64,000 nt of DNA, from contig NZ_JAEFAJ010000005.1 of assembly GCF_016287535.1 (NCBI RefSeq), forward strand, positions 62,001 through 126,000, given 5' to 3'. How positions within the stretch are numbered: position 1 is the first letter of the stretch; each line of letters begins with the position of its first letter. The notes under the pieces are model-generated. The model had not been told where the DNA came from and searched no databases. It was given only the letters and a program-made list of their open reading frames with translations. This document shows positions 7,976-15,441 of the stretch, piece after piece. The translations under genes and the position numbers were made by a program. The DNA is from Ruminococcus sp. GTDB lineage: Bacteria; Bacillota; Clostridia; Oscillospirales; Ruminococcaceae.

Positions 7976-10900
7976 TTACGACTTGATCTCGCTGCCTCCC
8001 CATTCAACGACTGTGAAGCCATTTCTTTCAAAGGCTTCAAGCTGCTGAGGTTCGGTCTCCACTGCCTCTTCAAGAGGAACATACGCCATGAAGATACGAA
8101 GCAGGCTGTCAGGTGCCGGAGTGATCTCCAGCTTCGCGGAATCAGTATATACATCACCTTGGAACGATATGAGATTATACTTGTTATGCTCCATTAAAGG
8201 CAGCCAGTATACAATGAATTCGTTCATTTCTTCCTCTGTCAGTCCCATGTATGTGAGCTTTTCCTTGAGGAAGCTTTCGGTATCACTGCCCGCAACGCAG
8301 AAGCCCTTTGAGAAATCAAATCTTGTGCGGCAGTTTACTGCATCCCAGAAAAGGTATTTGTGATGTGTGCCGTCAGCCTTGTTCAGAAGTGTTCCGTCAG
8401 GATATGCTGTTACATCCCAGCCGTTGTTATACTTCGGATATGTTGTTGAGAGATCTGATTCCGTAAGCTCAAGTTCAACGTGAACATCGGTCTCATCTTC
8501 GGGATAAAGGTAAATAACGGGTTTAGCAGCTACCAAATTATAATATATCGTACTGTGACCGTTTATGCTTGTTTTTATCCAGCCATACTGACCTTTGTAT
8601 TTAGTAAACATCCAGTCATTGTTACCCTCCTGAAAACCCATTTCGCTGAGGGGTGTATTATTGGGGATAGTATTGATGACACCATAGCTTTCATCAGGGC
8701 CTTGGTACAGTTCCAGCCCCTCCCAGTTAACAGTACACCGCATACCGTATTCAAGCCTTGTATCAGGTTCAATATAAAATCTGGTGTCCTTTTTAATGAT
8801 CTCGTCTTTCATCAGGCAAAGATCGAATATGTCAAGCTTACCGTCATTGCTGAAGTCAGCAGCCTTCCAGTTCGCAAGCTTTGTATCCGGAACAGCTAAC
8901 AGCCACTTTCTCAGCAGCACCAGATCTGCCATAGTGAATTCACCGTCAGAATTTACATCGCCTGTGGCACTCGGCTTTACAACTATATCCGACGCCTCGT
9001 CCTGCATGAATGAAACAAGCCATGCAAGTGACGCATTGCTGCCGAGAGAGGTCTCATTCGTAGACCACGACTCTATAGAATCCGCGTAGTATCTTTCAGA
9101 CGGATCACTGGAAGTTCTGTTGTCGTTAAATCCGAGGGCAAGCATATACTGATCCATAGGCATTGCGTTAGGACCGCTTACAAGCACGCCGTCAGGTGCG
9201 GAAGGAAGCAAACTGTCAGCTTCGTGTATCCAGTACCTGTGAGACGGATTCTTTACATGATATGAGCCATATCCCGTTACATAGGAGAACGCCAGCGGAT
9301 TGTTGCCGAAGATATAATCCATGCCCTTTGCCACACCGTTCAGGTATTTGCTATCGCCTGTAAGGTCGTAGGCATAAGCCATAGCCAGCATATTGTTTAC
9401 AGCCCGTTGATTTGATTCGGGTTCAAAACCACTATAGACAATATCGTAAAGGTCTCCGTTGTATGCCACAAATCCGGGACCGTCATACTTGTAGGGTATA
9501 CCGTAGCCCTGCTTCTCCTCTTCATTGATGTAGTCCTCTGCTGTGTCGATAACGGTATTGCTCAGTGATTTGTACTGTTCATCAGAGAGCAAGTATTTAT
9601 TGAGAAGCATTGACAGCGAACCTGCGGAAGCGGTATCGTCTCTTCTGAACAGTGTCAATGAGGGCTCTCCCGGTACGTCGGTAATAAAACCGTTTCTGTT
9701 TTTTACCTTGAATGCGTCTGGATATTCAGAAAGATCCTTTAAATAGTTTTCAGCGTCGGGGTCGTCCATTTCCTTTGCGGTGATATAGAGCTCACAGGCT
9801 GCCCAGTATTCGTCGTCCTGTATATATGTGGTACCTGACGGATCTGTTAGTTTTACAGGCGATGGCTCGTACAGAGAAGCTGTGTTGCTTTCTTCATCAG
9901 GAGCTGCCTCATAATAATTCAATCTGTAAGCCTGATAAGCTTCCTTTGCGTTGTTCAGAAGCTCTGCTGCGTACTCCTTGTCATATTCTGCCCAAAGTCT
10001 TGCGCCCTGTGCCGCACAGGCAGCGTAATTAAGAGTTGCCGCAAATGTGGGCGGCTGAACGATATAGCACGCATGATATTCATGTTCATAATCCTTGGGG
10101 AGAGCTACAAAGTCAACGCCCTGTATGCCATGATAGTACATACCTGCATATTTGCCCCATGTTTCTTCATCGGGCTGGACCTTCAGCTTTGACATATAGT
10201 CCAGTTCATATCTGCATTCGTCGAGGATATCGGGTATCTTGTTTCCGTTTTCGGGGATAACGACGGTGCCAGAGCCGTCTGCGAATTTATCTGAGTTTTT
10301 GTACATAAGCGCCGAACGCTCATACAGATTCTGGAGAGTCCAGAGTGCGATACTGCTTTCCGTCATGCTCTTGTCGAAATCAGTTCCTGAGAACCAGCCG
10401 CCGCTGGTGTCAATCTTTGATGAGCTGTTTTCCTCTGCGATCCTGACGTTTTGCGGAACACTTGTGCGCCACCTTGTCTGGACAAATCCAACGGCTTCAT
10501 CGCTGTTGTAATTATGTGCAAGTGCGGATTTGTCACCTGATGTGATGTACTTTGACTCGATCTTTGTGCCGCCACGGTTCTGATAGAAATAGTTGAGAGC
10601 ATTGGTCAGCAGATTGTTTTCTTTATCGCTGTAGATATCATTTCCTATCCTGAACGGGAACGATCTCCAGTTTTTGCCTTTAATGCGAATATAGTATTCA
10701 CCCGTCTGATTGAAATCAGTAAAGTCTATCCTGCAAATGTTGTCGCCGGAGTCGGTATCCTTTTCGACCCGCCCTGTTTTTCCCGAATAAGCTACAGTAA
10801 TATCTGACGTTCTTACTATCTCATAGTCATAGCCCTGATCTTCTTCAAGCTCAATGGTCGGCGCATCGTGTGTGATATCGCCTTTATTGTCGCCGAGTGT

Positions 10901-11647
10901 TGCGATTTTTTCAAGTCCCTGATAGTATCCGAGCTGATTGACAGAGATGTAATTATTTGGCAGACCGCTGCAGCCACGTGCTGTATAGCCTAAATAATGC
11001 TTCGGCGGAGAGGATATGTTTCCTGTCAGGTCTTCAATGAACATATCGTCGAACCAAATTTCATCTCCTGCCTGAGCGTTGCCCTGATACTTAGTACCCT
11101 TTGCGTACTGGAACGTCCATTCAACACCTTCAAGATCTTGTGTAGGCTTGAATATTCCTTCATAGGTCTGCCATTCGGTCGACAGCTTTACAGCTGTCAT
11201 AGACCACTGACCTCCCATATGAGGTCCCATGCGCATATCATTGGTTTCACCGTCAAGCTCAAAGTACACTTCATCACCCTTGATGTTGCCTATCTTTGAG
11301 TAAAGCTCAAAGCCGTTTCTGTTGCTCTTTGCTTTGAAGCTTACCTTGTACTCATGTCCTTTCCGAAAATTAAGGTATCTGTGCCTGAACTGAAGATCCC
11401 ACTTTTCCTTATCATAACCTTCGGGTACTTGAATAAGAATGCGGACAGCTCCTTCAGAAAGCTCGAAATACTGCTTCGCAGGGCTTGCTTCCACAGTATG
11501 CCACGGAAGAATCTTATAGTCAAAGGTAGACTCTCCCAAGATCTCATCGTCGTATGCGCTCTGCACAACAGTGATACCGGCAGTGGTCGGTGCGATCATA
11601 GCAGCTGCCAGAAATCCTGCAATGATCTTCTTATAATTTTTATGCAT
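7976..11647 (-). CDS. Cellulosomal GH9 endoglucanase-like protein, CBM4-like/GH9/dockerin/SH3b/C-terminal domain
   Basis: 1223 residues. Signal peptide ~1-31; CBM4_9-like domain ~35-210; Ig-like GH9 N-domain ~232-335; GH9 barrel ~340-883; dockerin ~894-953 (GDVNSDGEFTMADLVLL and DFSNDGKLDIFDLCLM); SH3b-like domain ~965-1032; and a ~185-residue C-terminal domain opening KPVIYLYPEDET and ending VVEWGG. The GH9 catalytic acid fits Glu865 (STNETSLGSNAS), and the His region is YHVKNPSHR. The usual GGW(F/Y)DAGD motif reads GGWFSGTD: Asp423 fits the base, while the partner Asp is Ser420. It is expected to cut cellulose or beta-glucan on the cell-surface cellulosome. The gene is element cargo with its own promoter; RBS GGAGGG precedes the ATG. 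Confidence 0.85.
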   Translation of the reverse strand: MHKNYKKIIAGFLAAAMIAPTTAGITVVQSAYDDEILGESTFDYKILPWHTVEASPAKQYFELSEGAVRILIQVPEGYDKEKWDLQFRHRYLNFRKGHEYKVSFKAKSNRNGFELYSKIGNIKGDEVYFELDGETNDMRMGPHMGGQWSMTAVKLSTEWQTYEGIFKPTQDLEGVEWTFQYAKGTKYQGNAQAGDEIWFDDMFIEDLTGNISSPPKHYLGYTARGCSGLPNNYISVNQLGYYQGLEKIATLGDNKGDITHDAPTIELEEDQGYDYEIVRTSDITVAYSGKTGRVEKDTDSGDNICRIDFTDFNQTGEYYIRIKGKNWRSFPFRIGNDIYSDKENNLLTNALNYFYQNRGGTKIESKYITSGDKSALAHNYNSDEAVGFVQTRWRTSVPQNVRIAEENSSSKIDTSGGWFSGTDFDKSMTESSIALWTLQNLYERSALMYKNSDKFADGSGTVVIPENGNKIPDILDECRYELDYMSKLKVQPDEETWGKYAGMYYHGIQGVDFVALPKDYEHEYHACYIVQPPTFAATLNYAACAAQGARLWAEYDKEYAAELLNNAKEAYQAYRLNYYEAAPDEESNTASLYEPSPVKLTDPSGTTYIQDDEYWAACELYITAKEMDDPDAENYLKDLSEYPDAFKVKNRNGFITDVPGEPSLTLFRRDDTASAGSLSMLLNKYLLSDEQYKSLSNTVIDTAEDYINEEEKQGYGIPYKYDGPGFVAYNGDLYDIVYSGFEPESNQRAVNNMLAMAYAYDLTGDSKYLNGVAKGMDYIFGNNPLAFSYVTGYGSYHVKNPSHRYWIHEADSLLPSAPDGVLVSGPNAMPMDQYMLALGFNDNRTSSDPSERYYADSIESWSTNETSLGSNASLAWLVSFMQDEASDIVVKPSATGDVNSDGEFTMADLVLLRKWLLAVPDTKLANWKAADFSNDGKLDIFDLCLMKDEIIKKDTRFYIEPDTRLEYGMRCTVNWEGLELYQGPDESYGVINTIPNNTPLSEMGFQEGNNDWMFTKYKGQYGWIKTSINGHSTIYYNLVAAKPVIYLYPEDETDVHVELELTESDLSTTYPKYNNGWDVTAYPDGTLLNKADGTHHKYLFWDAVNCRTRFDFSKGFCVAGSDTESFLKEKLTYMGLTEEEMNEFIVYWLPLMEHNKYNLISFQGDVYTDSAKLEITPAPDSLLRIFMAYVPLEEAVETEPQQLEAFERNGFTVVEWGGSEIKS

Positions 11648-11685
11648 GATATTCCCTCCCTTTATCTATCTGCATTTGTAATACT

Positions 11686-11714
11686 ATTATATATTATTAC
11701 GGCTTATATGTCAA
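11686..11714 (-). promoter_or_regulatory. Sigma-A promoter of the GH9 gene
   Basis: On the minus strand TTGACA (11709-11714), a 17-nt spacer and TATAAT (11686-11691): a consensus promoter ~40 nt before the start codon. Confidence 0.8.
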
Positions 11715-11820
11715 GATTATTCGTTGGAATTTACAAAAGGTGCTGCTCGCTTTATGGTTAAAAAAACTTTTCGTCCTTAGAAAAAATCTGATATTCCCAC
11801 TACTCTGTTCGACAGCAGCC

Positions 11821-11850
11821 TTGACTTTAGGTGACAATGCAGTGTATAAT
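11821..11850 (+). promoter_or_regulatory. Sigma-A promoter of the isochorismatase-family gene
   Basis: TTGACT, an 18-nt spacer and TATAAT, ~90 nt ahead of the ATG at 11941. It is divergent from the GH9 promoter. Confidence 0.65.
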
Positions 11851-11940
11851 ATGGATAATAAACAGGTTACTGTGATAAATCGCAGCTTTTATTTTAGATA
11901 ATTACAGTATTCCTCAGACGAGTATAGTAAGGAGTAATAA

Positions 11941-12489
11941 ATGATTCTTTTAGTTGTAGATACACAAAAGGGCTGTTTTGACGAAAGGCTATATTCGTTT
12001 GAAACAGTACGAAAAAATATAAAACAGTTAATTACTATAGCGAGAGAGAATAATGTTGAGGTCGTATATGTCCAGCACGATGATGGTCCGGGTACTGATC
12101 TGGATAAATCTACGGACAACTATGAAATATATGAGGAATTTACGCCGGAGAAAGGCGAAAGGCGTTTTGAAAAGAATGTAAACAGCGCTTTTCATCCTAT
12201 GACGGGATTAACAGAATATCTGCAATCTAAGTGTGAAAAAGAAATTATAGCAATCGGAGTATCAACGGACTATTGTATGGATGCAACAATAAAAAGTGGA
12301 TTTGAAAAAGGGTTCAAAATATTTGTCCCTTCATACACGAACTCAACCTATGATAATCCGTATTTTGACAAGGAAACCGCCTATAAATATTATAATGAAT
12401 TTATGTGGGGCTCACGTTACGCAAAGGTAATTACTGTTGAACAAGCGATCCAACTCTTACGTTCTGAAGTAACAACAACGAATATATAA
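11941..12489 (+). CDS. Isochorismatase-family cysteine hydrolase
   Basis: 182 residues, cytosolic. The family triad is visible: Asp7 (VVDTQKG), Lys78 (RRFEKNVNSAF) and Cys112 (VSTDYCMDATIKSG), on the expected Rossmann-like fold. Relatives include nicotinamidases, isochorismatases, ureidoacrylate and N-carbamoyl amidohydrolases. The short length and absence of metal-site His residues argue against PncA, but the substrate cannot be named. It is a single-gene unit in the element, with its own promoter and terminator and RBS AAGGAG. It is more A+T-rich than the flanking genes (for example many AAA and ATA codons), which may mark a different origin within the cargo. Confidence 0.75.
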   Translation: MILLVVDTQKGCFDERLYSFETVRKNIKQLITIARENNVEVVYVQHDDGPGTDLDKSTDNYEIYEEFTPEKGERRFEKNVNSAFHPMTGLTEYLQSKCEKEIIAIGVSTDYCMDATIKSGFEKGFKIFVPSYTNSTYDNPYFDKETAYKYYNEFMWGSRYAKVITVEQAIQLLRSEVTTTNI

Positions 12490-12552
12490 ATAATTCACTA
12501 TTGAAATATACTCCCCGCACTTGCGATTTTTATATTTATTAGAAAAGGACGA

Positions 12553-12583
12553 ACAGGCACTTCTGAAAATCAGAAGTGCCTGT
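12553..12583 (+). terminator. Strong rho-independent terminator
   Basis: A 14-bp perfect stem beginning ACAGGCACTTCTGA with an AAA loop is followed by TTTTTA. Confidence 0.9.
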
Positions 12584-12978
12584 TTTTAGAGGGTGGGAGA
12601 GGGTATTCGCCCCACGGCTTTGGGTGTAATCGAGCGGTTACACTATGATATCATCAATTATTATACAGCAATATACTGAGATAAGTCAAGGAAATGAAGC
12701 TGTGATTTTAAGCGATTAAAGTATTCTCTGAGTCGTCAGAAGAGTTTCCTGATTGCAAACGAATAATATTAATGACGTTCAGCAATTTAACGCCTGCAAA
12801 AATCGTGATGTTTGTGAGGATTTTTGTCACTTTCACAGATCCGCTGCTGATCCGTTCGGAGTTTAGTCCTGCTGATATAGCTTTTGGATATGGGACTGCA
12901 TTTCTTTTTTGTATTAACACATTTCTGGCAAACATGATATAATTATAACATATTCAAAACATATCGGAGGAATAGTTA
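12584..12978 (+). promoter_or_regulatory. Upstream region of metE with promoter
   Basis: About 395 bases without a supportable gene. A small hairpin GTGTAA/TTACAC lies at ~12635-12654. TTAACA (12916-12921), an 18-nt spacer and TATAAT (12940-12945) form a likely metE promoter ~35 nt before the ATG. No cobalamin box, SAM (S-box) aptamer or T-box motif was recognised. A 75-codon minus-strand ORF here has no good RBS or family match. Confidence 0.55.
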
Positions 12979-15252
12979 ATGCAGACATCAATAATCGGAT
13001 ACCCAAGAATAGGTGATTTACGTGAACTCAAATTCGCAAGCGAGAAGTATTTCCGCAGAGAGATAACTGCGGCAGAGCTTGAAAAAACAGCAAAGGTCAT
13101 TCGCTCGCATAATCTTGATCTGCAGAAAAAAAGCGGACTTGACTTTATACCGTCCAATGACTTTTCATTCTATGACGGAGTTCTCGACACAGCTTTCCTG
13201 CTGAATGCCGTACCTGAGAGATATACCTCTCTCGGACTGTCAAAGCTGGATACATATTTTGCGGCTGCGAGAGGATATCAGGGCGAAAAGGGAGACGTCA
13301 AGGCACTTGCCATGAAGAAATGGTACAATACCAACTATCATTACATGGTGCCTGAACTTGATGACAGTACCGAAATAAAGCTTGTGGGCACAAAGCCGTT
13401 TGAGCTTTTCAGCGAGGCTCTTGCAGGCGGTGTAAAGACCAAGCCTGTTATAACAGGTGCTTATACATTTCTGAAGCTCGCAAGATACAAGGGCAAACGA
13501 AAGGCAGCTGACTTTGCCGGACAGACCGCTGCCGCGTATTCAGATATCCTGAAAAAGTTCAATGAGCTTGGTGCGGAGTGGGTGCAGTTTGACGAGCCCT
13601 CACTGGTAACGGATATGACAGCTGAGGACATAAAGCTTTTTGTTTCCATTTATGAGAAGATACTCCCCGGTAAGGGAGCTGTAAAGGTGCTTGTGCAGAC
13701 TTATTTCGGTGATGTCCGCGACTGTTATAATGAGCTCTGCGGACTGGACATTGACGGTATCGGGCTTGACTTTGCTGAGGGCAAAAAGACTCTCGGACTT
13801 GTAAATAAAAATGGCTTCCCGAAGGGAAAGACACTGTTTGCCGGAGTTGTCAACGGCAAGAATATATGGCGTAACAATTATGTTTCAACCCTCTGCACAC
13901 TTTCTGAGCTTGAAAAGCACACTGATGATATAGTAATAAATACATCATGCTCACTGCTTCACGTTCCGTGCACTCTTGCAAACGAGACAAAGCTTGAAGA
14001 GCGCTATAAGAAGCATTTTGCATACGCTGAGGAAAAGCTTGCTGAGCTTGCTGAGCTTAAAAAAATAACAGCTTCACAGTGCCCGGCAGAGACAGAAGAA
14101 TATCGCAGAAATACAGCTCTTTACAGCGAGCCGAGAACTGCCGGCAATGAGATTGTCAGAAAAAAGGTGGCTGCTCTTACGGATAAGGATTTCGTCAGAC
14201 TTCCGGAGTTCGCAGAGCGTGAGAAGATACAGAAGGCGAGATTCAATCTGCCGCTGTTCCCGACTACCACTATAGGTTCATTCCCGCAGACTGCCGAGAT
14301 AAAATCCGCGCGTAATGCTCACCGCAAGGGGGAGATGTCCGACAGTGACTATGAGTTCTTTATCGAGAAAAAGACTGCTGAGTGTATCGCTCTGCAGGAG
14401 GAGATAGGACTTGACGTACTTGTACACGGTGAATTTGAGCGTAACGACATGGTGGAGTACTTTGGCGAGTGCCTTGACGGTTATCTCTTTACAGAAAAGG
14501 CATGGGTGCAGTCCTACGGTACACGCTGCGTAAAGCCGCCTGTTGTATGGGGAGATATTTCCAGAGCGAAGCCAATGACGGTAAGATGGTCGGTATACGC
14601 TCAGAGCCTTACAGACAAGCCGATGAAGGGAATGCTCACAGGTCCTGTTACAATACTGAACTGGTCATTTCCGAGAGAGGATATATCCCTCAGAGAATGC
14701 GCTTTGCAGATAGCTCTTGCTATACGCGAGGAGGTACTCGACCTTGAAGCAAACGGCATAAGTATAATCCAGGTCGATGAAGCAGCACTCCGTGAGAAGC
14801 TGCCTCTTCGCAGGGCTGACTGGAGAGAGGATTATCTCGACTGGGCCATACCTGCTTTCAGGTATGTTCACAGCGGCGTGAAGCCCGAAACGCAGATACA
14901 CACTCATATGTGCTACAGCGAATTTGCGGATATAATCAGGGATATCGACGATATGGACGCAGATGTCATAACCTTTGAGGCGTCAAGGTCAGACCTTACC
15001 ATACTTGATGTGCTGAAGGAAAACAATTTCCGCACCGAGGTCGGTCCAGGAGTATATGATATACATTCACCAAGAGTTCCGTCAAAGGAAGAGATAAAGG
15101 TAGCCATCGGCAAGATGAGGGAGCGTATCCCCGCTGAGAAGCTCTGGGTAAATCCCGACTGCGGACTTAAAACAAGAGGAAACGAAGAAACAGTTCCGAG
15201 TCTGAAAAATCTTGTTGAGGCTGCTAAAGAAGCACGGAATGAAAACTGCTGA
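12979..15252 (+). CDS. metE: 5-methyltetrahydropteroyltriglutamate-homocysteine methyltransferase (cobalamin-independent methionine synthase)
   Basis: 757 residues, full family length, with the two homologous barrels of MetE. The start fits (MQTSIIGYPRIGDLRELKFA). The C-terminal barrel begins near LFPTTTIGSFPQT. Zinc ligands are visible in HTHMCYSEF (His and Cys), a downstream Glu, and NPDCGLKTR (Cys). It transfers the methyl group of methyltetrahydrofolate to homocysteine without B12, and needs zinc. It is carried as cargo of the element, in the same element as two COG0523 metal-chaperone GTPases. RBS CGGAGGAA precedes the ATG. It looks intact. Confidence 0.95.
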   Translation: MQTSIIGYPRIGDLRELKFASEKYFRREITAAELEKTAKVIRSHNLDLQKKSGLDFIPSNDFSFYDGVLDTAFLLNAVPERYTSLGLSKLDTYFAAARGYQGEKGDVKALAMKKWYNTNYHYMVPELDDSTEIKLVGTKPFELFSEALAGGVKTKPVITGAYTFLKLARYKGKRKAADFAGQTAAAYSDILKKFNELGAEWVQFDEPSLVTDMTAEDIKLFVSIYEKILPGKGAVKVLVQTYFGDVRDCYNELCGLDIDGIGLDFAEGKKTLGLVNKNGFPKGKTLFAGVVNGKNIWRNNYVSTLCTLSELEKHTDDIVINTSCSLLHVPCTLANETKLEERYKKHFAYAEEKLAELAELKKITASQCPAETEEYRRNTALYSEPRTAGNEIVRKKVAALTDKDFVRLPEFAEREKIQKARFNLPLFPTTTIGSFPQTAEIKSARNAHRKGEMSDSDYEFFIEKKTAECIALQEEIGLDVLVHGEFERNDMVEYFGECLDGYLFTEKAWVQSYGTRCVKPPVVWGDISRAKPMTVRWSVYAQSLTDKPMKGMLTGPVTILNWSFPREDISLRECALQIALAIREEVLDLEANGISIIQVDEAALREKLPLRRADWREDYLDWAIPAFRYVHSGVKPETQIHTHMCYSEFADIIRDIDDMDADVITFEASRSDLTILDVLKENNFRTEVGPGVYDIHSPRVPSKEEIKVAIGKMRERIPAEKLWVNPDCGLKTRGNEETVPSLKNLVEAAKEARNENC

Positions 15253-15350
15253 ATTAAGTTCAGTGTGACGGCTTGAACGTCAAAAAACATGAAATCATAA
15301 GGGATCAGCTCTGACCGTAACATTTCTGAGTGATTCTTACGAATAATAAA

Positions 15351-15383
15351 AGCCTGTATTTCGGGGCAACCGAAATACAGGCT
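15351..15383. terminator. Bidirectional terminator between metE and the BspA-like gene
   Basis: A 14-bp stem (AGCCTGTATTTCGG and complement) with a GGCAA loop, T-run on the plus strand and A-run before it. Confidence 0.85.
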
Positions 15384-15441
15384 TTTTCTCATGTAAAATT
15401 CACGTTTGCAAGAGTAGCTTAACTGGCTTTTGTTTCTTTTA

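Noticed and set aside
12708..12935. 75-codon minus-strand ORF upstream of metE
   Set aside because: No convincing RBS or family motif, and it overlaps the metE promoter; treated as non-coding.
12584..12978. Cobalamin or SAM riboswitch expected ahead of metE
   Set aside because: No B12-box or S-box core was found; only a short hairpin and a promoter can be supported.
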